NCBI GenBank assembly: GCA_015069325.1
Contig: SVIV01000002.1
Location: forward strand, 62,001 to 126,000
Direction of reading: 5' to 3'
Source of the DNA: Clostridiales bacterium
Lineage (GTDB): Bacteria; Bacillota; Clostridia; Christensenellales; UBA1242
DNA: 64,000 nucleotides
Shown here: piece after piece, positions 8,594 to 16,870 of the stretch
Layout of the letters: each line of letters begins with the position of its first letter
Position numbering within the stretch: position 1 is the first letter of the stretch
Translations under genes and position numbers: made by a program
The notes under the pieces: model-generated
Told to the model about the DNA's origin: nothing
Databases searched by the model: none
What the model saw: the letters and a program-made list of their open reading frames with translations, nothing else

Positions 8594-9168
8594 TGATTAA
8601 TGCAAATATTTACCACTTCATAAAACCAAAACTTGACGGCATCTCCGCTCGCAACAGTTTTTGGTATGAAGATTATAGACAAAATAAAAGCGAATGTTTT
8701 GTAAAGGCACATCAATATGTTGACGGATTTGCTATCGTAAAAAAATCAGCTGAAGATGACGATCAATACAGGGATTTGCTTGGAAGAATCACAAATGAAA
8801 AATCGGAAAGCGGAAACATCTTCTTCAAATACATATGCAGTCAACTGGAAATCGAAGATATTGCCCCTTTACATTTTGCAGATGACATCTTTTATACAGG
8901 AATCAAGGACGCACTTATATTGAAAGCAAAAATTCAAGCAAGAGTTGAATTTAACGAGGGAAAAGTGTTAAGCAAAAATCAATATCAGCAAGATATTGAA
9001 AACAACTTTGAAGCAATTGAAACAAAAAGAATCGTTGGGCTTGCTATGATTAAAGCAAAGGAAAGGGCCGAAAAAGAGCTTGCAAAAAAACTCAAACAAG
9101 ATGAAAATAAAAAAATAATTAAACAACAGGCTTTTGACGAAACATTAGATTATCTTGAAAGTTTATAA
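8593..9168 (+). CDS. Tandem paralogue 3 (unknown family)
   Basis: Unknown function; 191 residues. Core blocks: FWYEDYRQNKSECF (23-36), DGFAIVKK (44-51), QYRDLLGRITNEKSESG (58-74), HFADDIFYTGIK (94-105), then a Lys/Glu-rich helical stretch and the tail FDETLDYLESL. The N-terminus is about 10 residues longer than in paralogue 2. GGAGAATGTATA before the ATG supplies a ribosome site embedded in the end of the upstream gene. No catalytic signature is evident; the conserved residues are mostly aromatic, Asp, Gly and Arg, as in a binding or structural module. Confidence 0.85.
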   Translation: MINANIYHFIKPKLDGISARNSFWYEDYRQNKSECFVKAHQYVDGFAIVKKSAEDDDQYRDLLGRITNEKSESGNIFFKYICSQLEIEDIAPLHFADDIFYTGIKDALILKAKIQARVEFNEGKVLSKNQYQQDIENNFEAIETKRIVGLAMIKAKERAEKELAKKLKQDENKKIIKQQAFDETLDYLESL

Positions 9169-9179
9169 GGAGAAATAAT

Positions 9180-9716
9180 ATGAATTATTATGAGATTGGT
9201 TTTGTTTGCAATAAGGAAAAACACGAATATTACTTTGTAATGAATGGTCAGGAAAGCGAACGTTTTTATGAAGCCAGCTTTTATCAAGATGGTTTTGCCA
9301 AGGTAAGAAAAACTAAAGATTCAGAATTGCAATACATAGATTTGCTTGGAAGAATAACAAATGAAAAGACTAAAAGTGGAGAACAATTTTTTCAATACAT
9401 ACTTGGAGAAATTCCATACGAATCATTGTTTTTAGATCATTTTTCCGATAACTTGTTTTGTATAGGGGTAAAACAACAAATCTTGCAAAAAGCAAAGACT
9501 CTTGCTAAGGAACGATATAATTCAGGAATTCCTGTTAATAAAAAGGATTTTGAAAAAGCCATAGAAAAAACATTTAAAGAAATTGACCTTAAACACTCAC
9601 TTGCTTTAGAAATAGCTCAATCTAATGCTGAAATAGATGAAATATACAAAAACAAGAATTCTGGTGAAGATGAATATGAAGATACCATGACTTTCCTAGA
9701 TGGATTTGCTTTATAA
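9180..9716 (+). CDS. Tandem paralogue 4 (unknown family)
   Basis: Unknown function; 178 residues. Core blocks: YYFVMNGQESERFY (17-30), DGFAKVRK (37-44), QYIDLLGRITNEKTKSG (51-67; here Arg is replaced by Ile in the RDLLGR block), HFSDNLFCIGVK (87-98), then a helical region rich in K/E and an acidic end with the diverged tail DTMTFLDGFAL. The ATG follows a strong AAGGAG, 11 nt after the previous stop. It aligns end to end with paralogue 3 without gaps larger than a few residues. Confidence 0.85.
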   Translation: MNYYEIGFVCNKEKHEYYFVMNGQESERFYEASFYQDGFAKVRKTKDSELQYIDLLGRITNEKTKSGEQFFQYILGEIPYESLFLDHFSDNLFCIGVKQQILQKAKTLAKERYNSGIPVNKKDFEKAIEKTFKEIDLKHSLALEIAQSNAEIDEIYKNKNSGEDEYEDTMTFLDGFAL

Positions 9717-9725
9717 GGAGAACTG

Positions 9726-10280
9726 ATGAAAAACAGCGAAATGCCGATACTATACAACAACCAAAAAAGCTCTTTCTATATAGACATTGACGGAACAGAA
9801 AGCCAACATTTTTGGTATGCTTGCGGATATTATAAAGGCTTTGCTGATGTATGCCCTACTTTTAAAACAACAAAATGTCGTGATTTGCTTGGCAGGCTGA
9901 CCGATAACGAAACAAGAAGCGGAAAAATATTTTATAAATTTTTCATTGAAGAAATTTCGCTTAAAGATATTGATTTAATATGCTTTGCAGATGAAATATT
10001 TTGTGAAGGTGTAAAAAAAGAACTTATTCGTAGGCAACAAGCAAGAGCAAAGGAATTGTTTCAGAAAGGCCAAAAGGTCAGCAAATCAAAAGTAAAACGG
10101 GAAATAGAGCACGATTTTAGTTATATTGAACACAAACACAAAAAAGCAAGCACCCTATTGACAAGAAAAATTAAAACAAGAAAAACTATCAATAATGAAA
10201 AAAAAGAAACAAAGAAACAACCAGACTACTCACAACAATACAACGAAACAAAAGATTATTTAGACAGTTTAATTAAATAA
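9726..10280 (+). CDS. Tandem paralogue 5 (unknown family)
   Basis: Unknown function; 184 residues. Core blocks: SFYIDIDGTESQHFW (16-30), KGFADVCP (37-44), CRDLLGRLTDNETRSG (51-66), FADEIFCEGVKKEL (87-100). These are followed by a very basic helical region (RRQQARAKELF, later RKIKTRKTINNEKK) and the tail NETKDYLDSLIK. AAGGAG precedes the ATG 9 nt after paralogue 4. The strongly basic C-terminal half differs from the acidic end of paralogue 4, suggesting that the copies have diverged in surface charge. Last gene before the shared terminator. Confidence 0.85.
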   Translation: MKNSEMPILYNNQKSSFYIDIDGTESQHFWYACGYYKGFADVCPTFKTTKCRDLLGRLTDNETRSGKIFYKFFIEEISLKDIDLICFADEIFCEGVKKELIRRQQARAKELFQKGQKVSKSKVKREIEHDFSYIEHKHKKASTLLTRKIKTRKTINNEKKETKKQPDYSQQYNETKDYLDSLIK

Positions 10281-10281
10281 T

Positions 10282-10313
10282 AAAAAAAGATGCTGATTTA
10301 AGCATCTTTTTTA
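10282..10313. terminator. Bidirectional terminator closing the paralogue operon and ileS
   Basis: A 10-bp stem (AAAAGATGCT / AGCATCTTTT) has a 6-nt loop with T-runs in both directions, between the convergent paralogue operon and ileS. Confidence 0.88.
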
Positions 10314-13300
10314 TTATACTTTTTGCATATAAACATTAACAGTCATATTGTTAAATGTCAACGAAGTGTTAAATTCCCCTGCACTTCCTTGTTTAAAGCT
10401 ATCTGCAAGAAGAGTTTTAACAAATTCTCCTTGTCTTTCCATTAAAATTTGCACTGCTTTTTCATCGCCACCGATTTCAAGCGAAATATGATTTACGACT
10501 TCAAGTCCGCTATCTTTTCTTAAGTTTTGCACTTTGCTTACAAATTCATTTACAAGGCCTTTTTCTAAAAGTTCTTCAGTCAAATTTGTATCAAGCACAA
10601 CAGTTAAAGTCCCGTTTGTTTCAGAAGAATATCCTTCCTTATTTTTAAGTGCAATAAGCAAATCTTCTTCCCCTATTTCAACGTTAACTCCCGCCACTTC
10701 AAAAGCAAGTTTTTCGCCTTTTCTAACAGTATTTACAGCTTCAACAGGATTAACTTTTACCAAATACTCTCTGATTCCGCCAAGTTGTTTACCATACTTT
10801 GGCCCAAGAGTTTTAAGTTGTGGTTTTAATTCATATGAAACATACTCATCTGCATCTTTTAATATTTCAACTTGTTCAACATTAAGTTCATCTTCAATTA
10901 ATGCTTTAAGTTCATCGTCAAGTTTCAGTTCATTTGCACAGCAAATCATAACCTTTGAAAGAGGTTGACGATTTTTTACATTGCTTGCACTTCTGCAAGA
11001 ACGCCCTAAGTTTACAATTTCAAGCACTTCATTCATACCTTCATTAAGGGCCTTATCAATCATACTTTCATCAGCCTTTGGATATGATGCAAAGTGAACA
11101 CTTTCAGGCGCATTTGCATCAAGATTGCGAACAAGATTTTGATAGATTTCTTCTGAAATAAATGGAAGGAATGGTGCCAACAATCTTGAAAGACTTGTAA
11201 GAACTTCATACAAAGTTTTATAAGCTGCAATTTTGTCATCACTTTCTTCGCTGCCCCAGAATCTTTCTCTTGAACGACGAATATACCAGTTTGAAAGTTT
11301 ATCCACAAAGTTTGTGATTTCTCTTGATGCTGAAAGCATATCAAGTTTATCCAAACTCTCCGTAACAAATTTTACAAGAGCATTGTATTCTGAAAGAAGC
11401 CATCTATCAAGGAAAGAAAGTTTGCATTTTTTCAAATCATATTTTGTTGGATCGATTTTGTCAATTTCTGCATAAAGCACATAGAATGCATATACGTTCC
11501 AAAGTGTGCCCATAAATTTACGTTGAAGCTCAACCAAATTATCTTCGTTGAATGCAATTCCTTGCCCTGCAACGCAGTTATTATAGAAATACCATCTCAA
11601 TCCGTCAGCACCTTCTTTGTCTAAAACTGACCAAGGATCAATTCCATTTCCAAGAGATTTAGACATTTTAAGACCGTTTTTATCTAATACCAATCCTAAA
11701 AGATTGCAAGATTTATATGGGCTCTTTCCAAATATTGCAGTATTAACCGCCTGAAGAGTATAGAACCAACCTCTTGTTTGATCAATCGCTTCACTAATAT
11801 AATCTGCAGGGAAGGATTTTTCAAATTTTTCCTTATTTTCAAAAGGATAATGATATTGTGCAAAAGGCATAGCACCGCTATCAAACCAGCAGTCCATAAC
11901 TTCAGGAGTTCTTCTCATTGTCTTTCCGCATTTTGGACAAGGGAAAGTAAGCGGATCGAGATGTGGCTTATGCAAATCTTTTGGTCTTGTGCCAGTAAGT
12001 TTTTCAATTTCGTCCCAACTTCCCATAACGTGAATATGTCCACATTCACAAGTCCAGAAAGGAAGTGGTGTTCCCCAATATCTATTTCTTGAAATTCCCC
12101 AATCAATATTATTTGCAAGGAAATTTCCCATTCTACCTGCTTTAATATGATCTGGACACCAATAAACACCATTATTGTTTTCAACCATTTGCTCTTTTAT
12201 TGCAGTTGTTTTAATAAACCAAGCTTCTTTTGCATAGTAAAGCAGTGGGCTCTTACAACGCCAACAATGTGGATAAGAGTGCTCGAAAGGTAAAACTTTA
12301 AACATTTTGCCTTCATTTTCAAGCTTTTCAATTACATATTTATCTGCTTTTTTAACAAACATACCAGCAAAGTCTGTTTTATCACTCATATTGCCAGCTT
12401 CATCAACAAGTTGAACAAAATCTATATCATATTTTCTGCAAACCTTGTTATCATCTTCACCAAACGCAGGCGCGATATGAACAATGCCTGTTCCGTCTTC
12501 TGTTGTTACATAATCATCAACAACAACGAAGTATCCCTTTTTAACTTCATCTTTAACATAATCAAAAAGTGGTGCGTATTTATGATATTCATATTCTTTG
12601 CCTTGTTTTCTTGAAATAATTTCATAAGAGCCTTCTTCAAAAAGCGTTGTAACAAGCTTTTCAAGCATAATATAGTTTACACCATTTGAAACAAGTTTAA
12701 CATATGTTTCTTGTGGATTCATACAAAGTGCCACATTTGATGGAAGTGTCCAAGGTGTAGTTGTCCAAACAATAAAATATGTATTTTCTTCTTCCAAACT
12801 TTTAAACTTAACAAACACAGAATTTTCTTTTAAAATTTTGTAGTTGTCTCCATTTTCAACTTCCATTTTTGAAAGAGTAGTTCCGCATCTTGGGCAGTAA
12901 GGGCTAATTTTATGTCCTTTATAGATAAGTCCTTTTTTATCCATTTCTTTTAAAGACCAGAAAATTGACTCAATATAGTTGTTATCATATGTAATGTATG
13001 GATTATCCATATCAACCCAATAACCAATACGTTTAGTAAACTTTTCCCACATTCCTTTGTATTCCCAAACAGAATTGCGACAAAGTTCAATAAACTTATC
13101 TACACCATATTTTTCGATATCTTGCTTACCATTAAGGCCAAGTTTCTTTTCAATTTCAACTTCTACAGGAAGGCCGTGAGTATCCCAACCCGCTTTACGA
13201 TAAATATAATGCCCTTGCATAGACTTGTATCTTGGAATTATATCTTTCATAACACGAGTTAAAAGGTGGCCAATGTGTGGCTTTCCGTTTGCCGTTGGCG

Positions 13301-13442
13301 GACCATCATACAAAGTATATGTTTTATCGCTTCCTTCGTTTAATTTTAATCCTTTGTTTACGATATCATTCTTTTCCCAGAATTCAAGGATTTTATCTTC
13401 ATTTTTCAAGAAGTCTAATTTCGTATCAACTTTATTATACAT
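10314..13442 (-). CDS. ileS: Isoleucyl-tRNA synthetase (long, IleS2-like form)
   Basis: Charges tRNA-Ile. Class I motifs are both present: PPTANGKPHIGH (HIGH, about 48-59) and LKMSKSLGNG (KMSKS, near residue 600). The editing (CP1) domain contains the WTTTPWTLPSNVAL motif. The tRNA-binding domain has FVDKLSNWYIRRSRERFW. At 1042 residues and without the C-terminal Cys4 zinc finger of the E. coli-type enzyme, it looks like the eukaryote-like IleS2 class, often tied to lower mupirocin sensitivity; that assignment is from length and domain layout only. GGAGAGAGG precedes the ATG, and a T-box leader lies upstream. Confidence 0.96.
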   Translation of the reverse strand: MYNKVDTKLDFLKNEDKILEFWEKNDIVNKGLKLNEGSDKTYTLYDGPPTANGKPHIGHLLTRVMKDIIPRYKSMQGHYIYRKAGWDTHGLPVEVEIEKKLGLNGKQDIEKYGVDKFIELCRNSVWEYKGMWEKFTKRIGYWVDMDNPYITYDNNYIESIFWSLKEMDKKGLIYKGHKISPYCPRCGTTLSKMEVENGDNYKILKENSVFVKFKSLEEENTYFIVWTTTPWTLPSNVALCMNPQETYVKLVSNGVNYIMLEKLVTTLFEEGSYEIISRKQGKEYEYHKYAPLFDYVKDEVKKGYFVVVDDYVTTEDGTGIVHIAPAFGEDDNKVCRKYDIDFVQLVDEAGNMSDKTDFAGMFVKKADKYVIEKLENEGKMFKVLPFEHSYPHCWRCKSPLLYYAKEAWFIKTTAIKEQMVENNNGVYWCPDHIKAGRMGNFLANNIDWGISRNRYWGTPLPFWTCECGHIHVMGSWDEIEKLTGTRPKDLHKPHLDPLTFPCPKCGKTMRRTPEVMDCWFDSGAMPFAQYHYPFENKEKFEKSFPADYISEAIDQTRGWFYTLQAVNTAIFGKSPYKSCNLLGLVLDKNGLKMSKSLGNGIDPWSVLDKEGADGLRWYFYNNCVAGQGIAFNEDNLVELQRKFMGTLWNVYAFYVLYAEIDKIDPTKYDLKKCKLSFLDRWLLSEYNALVKFVTESLDKLDMLSASREITNFVDKLSNWYIRRSRERFWGSEESDDKIAAYKTLYEVLTSLSRLLAPFLPFISEEIYQNLVRNLDANAPESVHFASYPKADESMIDKALNEGMNEVLEIVNLGRSCRSASNVKNRQPLSKVMICCANELKLDDELKALIEDELNVEQVEILKDADEYVSYELKPQLKTLGPKYGKQLGGIREYLVKVNPVEAVNTVRKGEKLAFEVAGVNVEIGEEDLLIALKNKEGYSSETNGTLTVVLDTNLTEELLEKGLVNEFVSKVQNLRKDSGLEVVNHISLEIGGDEKAVQILMERQGEFVKTLLADSFKQGSAGEFNTSLTFNNMTVNVYMQKV

Positions 13443-13472
13443 TTCCTCTCTCCTTTTTTATGCAAAGAAAAC

Positions 13473-13712
13473 AAAAAAGCCATATTAAGATACAAGAACC
13501 TAATACGGCTTTATAAACCACTTGTAGTCTTTCTTCAGCAGTCAAACAACCGCCCCTTCTGTTACGGGAAGTCCCGGCAAAGATTACTATTTTTCATCTT
13601 TGCAACTCCGAAAGTGATAATCTTTTAACTTCGCTGTTATCTCACACCACCCGATAACTCTCTGAAAGTCCCATCAAAAGACCTTGTCTTTCATCTTCGC
13701 ATTTTTAAAACT
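13473..13712 (-). promoter_or_regulatory. T-box riboswitch leader of ileS (Ile specifier AUC)
   Basis: The roughly 240-nt leader has T-box hallmarks in order on the minus strand: the AGAGAGTTAT and GGTGTGAGATAAC stem I pieces, a putative specifier AUC followed by A and CUUUCGGAG, a stem III-like CCGGGACUUCCCGUUA-type hairpin (CCGGGACTTCCCGTAAC), then AAGTGGTTTATAAAGCC carrying UGGU to pair with an uncharged ACCA end. The terminator AAGCCGTATTA / TAATATGGCTT with a T6 run closes it. Uncharged tRNA-Ile should stabilise the antiterminator and allow ileS transcription. The T-box core departs from the usual AGGGUGGNACCGCG, so exact pairing needs covariance modelling. Confidence 0.85.
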
Positions 13713-13718
13713 AATTAT

Positions 13719-13747
13719 ATTTTAAAGTATTTTTTTTATTTTGTCAA
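13719..13747 (-). promoter_or_regulatory. Sigma-A promoter for the ileS T-box leader
   Basis: TTGACA and TAAAAT with a 17-bp spacer on the minus strand, just upstream of the T-box start. Confidence 0.7.
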
Positions 13748-13762
13748 GTATTTTCTAAATTA

Positions 13763-14500
13763 TTAAAATTGCTCTATGATTTTCTGAGCATCAACAACAT
13801 CTGCACCTGTCATAATCCCTAGTGGTTTTTCATTAACTTTACCATTTTTTGTGAAAAGGATTGCCAAAAGTTTACGATTATTATTAAATTCAGTAAGAGC
13901 ATCTTCGACTGTGCAAGCTGCTTCCCTAACAGTATAATATTGACTGTTTTTAATAGAAGTAAGCATATCTTCTATTTGAACATTATCCAAAAATGATGCT
14001 TCTTTCCCACCTGCAACTAAAAAGTCCCCAAAACAATCAAGTATTTTTTGCCCATTCGCTATCCCTATAAGGGTATCTCCTTTATAAACAGGAATGTTGC
14101 TGTAATTTGAACTTGCCATAATTTTAATCACTTCTCGCATACTTTTTTCAGCAGTTGTCAACAAAACATCTCTTCTCCCAACACATTCAATGGCTTTTGG
14201 TGGTGTTGTGAGAAGCCTTTCAATATGTTCGATATGCTCAACAACTTCTAAATGTGGCTCTGCAATAACATAATCTTCATTACTGCTATGCACAATTGCA
14301 TTTCTAAGCCTGCCATAATCAACCAAATCATCTTCATACTTTCTCACAATATAGTTGATAGCCGCACTTTTTCTTATCAAATCAGAAAACCCCATCGCCC
14401 TATTTAAGTTGTATCGTGCTTTTAATGCATAATCAATATTATTAAACGCTTCTATAAATCTTGCTGCATTACTTTTTTCTTCAATCGTTTTCTTTGCCAA
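13763..14500 (-). CDS. HEPN-like / tandem CBS domain protein
   Basis: A 245-residue cytoplasmic protein. The N-terminal ~85 residues are helical and end in LRNAIVHS, which fits the R-x4-H motif of HEPN-type domains. The C-terminal part is a pair of CBS motifs (VIKIMASSNYSNIPVYKGDTLIGIANGQKIL and a second around ALTEFNNNRKLLAILF), which normally bind adenine nucleotides. The start is a TTG preceded by AAGGGGG. Transcribed on its own, toward ileS. Whether the R-x4-H motif is a nuclease site or only structural is unknown. CBS assignment good; HEPN assignment moderate. Confidence 0.78.
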   Translation of the reverse strand: MAKKTIEEKSNAARFIEAFNNIDYALKARYNLNRAMGFSDLIRKSAAINYIVRKYEDDLVDYGRLRNAIVHSSNEDYVIAEPHLEVVEHIEHIERLLTTPPKAIECVGRRDVLLTTAEKSMREVIKIMASSNYSNIPVYKGDTLIGIANGQKILDCFGDFLVAGGKEASFLDNVQIEDMLTSIKNSQYYTVREAACTVEDALTEFNNNRKLLAILFTKNGKVNEKPLGIMTGADVVDAQKIIEQF

Positions 14501-14588
14501 AACAGCCCCCTTACCACATTAATTTAAGTTAGTATAACATAAAAATACAAATAGTTACAAACTATTGCAAATATTTTATTAAAAATTA

Positions 14589-14617
14589 TTGCAAAAAGTG
14601 CAAAACTGTGTTAAAAT
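14589..14617 (+). promoter_or_regulatory. Promoter of the SRP RNA
   Basis: TTGCAA-17-TAAAAT; the predicted start coincides with the first base of the SRP RNA closing stem, 7 nt downstream. Confidence 0.65.
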
Positions 14618-14623
14618 AATGAT

Positions 14624-14895
14624 GTCGAGCTAGACGGAGAGTTAGCGGTGCTCTGTTACCCACAATCCGCTACAGTGGGGTTGAATGCTTGATGCGGTTT
14701 GATATTGTCAAATATGTGCAAATATTTTAGGTGTTGAAATCAAGGTCTTATGCAATCAAAATCCTTGAACTATGTCAGGTCCTGACGGAAGCATCATTAA
14801 GGGGACACTTTGATGTGCCATAAGGTGGCTTTGGTGGAGCTTAATTTATTTGAGGCAGTTGGTAATTTCTTATCAAGTCAAGATGCTCGGCTTTT
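14624..14895 (+). ncRNA. ffs: Signal recognition particle RNA, large Bacillus-type
   Basis: RNA scaffold of the signal recognition particle. The apical domain is unmistakable: GTCAGGTCCTGACGGAAGCA with the GGAA tetraloop and the following AGCATCATTAAGGGG region form the Ffh-binding helix 8. The ends pair (GUCGAGC with GCUCGGC), and about 270 nt is the size of the long form with an Alu domain, as in Bacillus and Clostridia. Promoter and terminator flank it. The ends are set from the closing stem and may be off by a few bases. Confidence 0.95.
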
Positions 14896-14904
14896 GAAAA
14901 TTTT

Positions 14905-14930
14905 AGGATAGCGTTTGCTATCCTTTTTTA
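14905..14930 (+). terminator. Terminator of the SRP RNA
   Basis: 8-bp stem AGGATAGC / GCTATCCT with a 4-nt loop and a T6 tail. Confidence 0.85.
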
Positions 14931-14932
14931 AT

Positions 14933-14955
14933 AAAAAAACGCAGAAATCTGCGTT
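14933..14955 (-). terminator. Terminator of the small coiled-coil membrane protein
   Basis: Stem ACGCAGA / TCTGCGT with an AA loop; the minus-strand product ends in a T-run. Confidence 0.7.
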
Positions 14956-15168
14956 TTATGAATTTTTTACTTTTTCCTGTTTTTCTTGCATTTTAACTTC
15001 TGCTTTTTTTATAGCATTACTTGCCTGCTTTTCAATCTCTTCAACTTTGCCAATAACCGCTTCTTCGCCCTTATCAACAAGTTTCTTTGCACCTTGGCAA
15101 TATTTATATAGCATTGCACCTGTAATAAGCCCCATACCAAAACCAAGCATCATCATTGTTTCTTTCAT
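14956..15168 (-). CDS. Small membrane-anchored helical protein (YtxH-like layout)
   Basis: A 70-residue protein with one N-terminal hydrophobic segment rich in Gly and Met (MMMLGFGMGLITGAMLY), then a charged Lys/Glu helix with heptad character. The layout resembles YtxH-type stress proteins, but sequence identity is not clear enough to name it. AGGGGGG precedes the ATG. It has its own terminator and lies downstream of nifU, separated by another terminator. Confidence 0.65.
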   Translation of the reverse strand: MKETMMMLGFGMGLITGAMLYKYCQGAKKLVDKGEEAVIGKVEEIEKQASNAIKKAEVKMQEKQEKVKNS

Positions 15169-15223
15169 ATTCCCCCCCTATCAATAGTTTGGCTTTAATA
15201 TGTTGTTTTATACATTAATAAAC

Positions 15224-15252
15224 AAAAAAATGCAACAATTGTTGCATTATTT
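15224..15252 (-). terminator. Terminator of the nifS-nifU-like operon
   Basis: Perfect palindrome TGCAACAATTGTTGCA with a T7 run in the minus direction. Confidence 0.85.
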
Positions 15253-15630
15253 TTTCTTGTTTTCTTTTGCTTTTTTCTCGTAATAATCTTCAACTGCAAG
15301 TTTCACAGCATCTTGAGCAATTTGTAAAGATAAATGTTTTCTTTCAGGAATTTCTTCCATTTCTGCTAAAATATCGTTGGAAGATAAAGCCAATGCATCT
15401 GCAAGAGTTTTTCCTTCAATGAGTTCGCAAGCAATATCACAAGCAACAATTGTGCAAACACTACCGCACGCTTTAAATCTAGCAGTTGTAATTTCCCCGC
15501 TTTCATCAACACTTATATAAATCTTTACAACTTCACCACCCAACTCTATCCTTCCCGTCGCATCTCCACCACGTATTCCACCAGCATAGTTTGGGTTTGA
15601 AAATCTTTCCATAATTCTTTTGCTATACAT
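15247..15630 (-). CDS. IscU/NifU-like scaffold with displaced cysteines
   Basis: A 127-residue protein of the IscU/NifU N-terminal fold, normally the scaffold for Fe-S cluster assembly. The opening MYSKRIMERFSNPNYAGGI is typical, as is the C-terminal helix. The three canonical ligands are missing: the ACGD-type motif reads ELGGEV (around 29-34), the second Cys position is Ser57 within KACGSVC, and the HC motif reads KHLSL (98-102). Instead four cysteines cluster at 55, 59, 64 and 68. It starts 2 nt after the cysteine desulfurase stop, so it is paired with a sulfur donor. It may be a variant scaffold or a sulfur acceptor; function unproven. Confidence 0.82.
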   Translation of the reverse strand: MYSKRIMERFSNPNYAGGIRGGDATGRIELGGEVVKIYISVDESGEITTARFKACGSVCTIVACDIACELIEGKTLADALALSSNDILAEMEEIPERKHLSLQIAQDAVKLAVEDYYEKKAKENKKK

Positions 15631-15632
15631 AA

Positions 15633-16808
15633 CTATCTCCTCCCCGCTTTAGTAAGTGCTGAAAACGACCTTAGTTTTTCAACAGATTTTACTATTGCTT
15701 CAACAACATAGTCTATATCTGATTTAGAAATATTTTTACCAAATGAGAATCTGATTGCACTATTTAAAAATTCACTTTCAACATTCATCGCTTTTAAAAC
15801 ATAAGATTCTTCAACAACATTTGAAGTGCAAGCTGAACCTGTGCTAACAGCAACACCTTCCATATCTAGAAGCATAAGAAGCGATTCTTTATCTACCATT
15901 TCAAAAGAAATGTTAGCAATCCCATTGATTTTTTGGAATGGGTGGCCATTTATTTGAATATATGGCACTTTTTCTTTTAAATTTTTAAGGAAATATTCCC
16001 TTTCTGCCCTAATCTTTTGTTGATTGATTGACATATCTCGAACTGCAATTTCAGCAGCTTTTCCAAAACCAGCAATTGCAGGAACATTTAAAGTGCCTCC
16101 ACGCTTACCCCTTTCTTGACTTCCGCCAACAACAAGATTTTGAATTTTTATGCCGTTTTTAACATACAAACAACCAACGCCTTTAGGACCATAAATCTTA
16201 TGTCCTGAAATTGTCATAGCATCAATTTCCATATCTTTCACATCAAGCTTGATTGCTCCCATTGCTTGAACTGCATCGGTATGGAAAATGATACCATAGT
16301 CGTGGGCAAGTTTAGCAATAGTTTTGATGTTTTGAATTGTGCCCACTTCGTTGTTTACAGCCATTATTGAAATAACTGTGGTGTCCTTTCTGATTGCGTG
16401 AATAATTTCTGCAATATTTACAAGTCCTGTTTTATCAACAGGCACATATGTCACTTCATATCCTTCATTTTCAAGTTCCTTACAAGCATCCAACACTGCG
16501 TGATGTTCAATTACACTGGTAATTATATGTTTACCCTTATCTTTATTTGCGTATGCAAGGCCTTTAATTGCCCAGTTGTCAGCTTCGGTTCCGCCAGATG
16601 TAAAGTAGATTTCGTTTGCCTTTTCGGCATTTATTGCGTGAGCTATTCTATCTCTTGCCCTATCAACAATCGCAAGTGCATCTCTACCATAACTATGCAC
16701 AGAATTGCTGTTTCCATAAATTGCATTAAAGCAAGGAAGCATTTCTGCCATAACTTCACTTGAAACATAAGTTGTTGCAGCCGAATCAAGATATACTTTT
16801 CTTCCCAT
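15633..16808 (-). CDS. Cysteine desulfurase (NifS/IscS family)
   Basis: PLP enzyme that releases sulfur from cysteine as an enzyme persulfide for Fe-S clusters and tRNA thiolation. Visible: TSGGTEADNWAIKG near residue 70, the PLP lysine in ISGHKIYGPKG (about 201-211) and the mobile catalytic Cys loop STGSACTS (around 325), which is the group I (NifS/IscS) type. 391 residues, normal length. AAGGAG precedes the ATG. First gene of an operon with the NifU-like protein. Confidence 0.94.
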   Translation of the reverse strand: MGRKVYLDSAATTYVSSEVMAEMLPCFNAIYGNSNSVHSYGRDALAIVDRARDRIAHAINAEKANEIYFTSGGTEADNWAIKGLAYANKDKGKHIITSVIEHHAVLDACKELENEGYEVTYVPVDKTGLVNIAEIIHAIRKDTTVISIMAVNNEVGTIQNIKTIAKLAHDYGIIFHTDAVQAMGAIKLDVKDMEIDAMTISGHKIYGPKGVGCLYVKNGIKIQNLVVGGSQERGKRGGTLNVPAIAGFGKAAEIAVRDMSINQQKIRAEREYFLKNLKEKVPYIQINGHPFQKINGIANISFEMVDKESLLMLLDMEGVAVSTGSACTSNVVEESYVLKAMNVESEFLNSAIRFSFGKNISKSDIDYVVEAIVKSVEKLRSFSALTKAGRR

Positions 16809-16870
16809 AATATCTCCTTTTTAGTGTAAATATTTTATCAAAAAAATCAAATAATGTCAATATACAGACA

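Noticed and set aside
7579-10280. Phage or toxin-antitoxin interpretation of the paralogue array
   Set aside because: No integrase, HTH, toxin motif or phage structural gene is adjacent; base composition looks like the surroundings.
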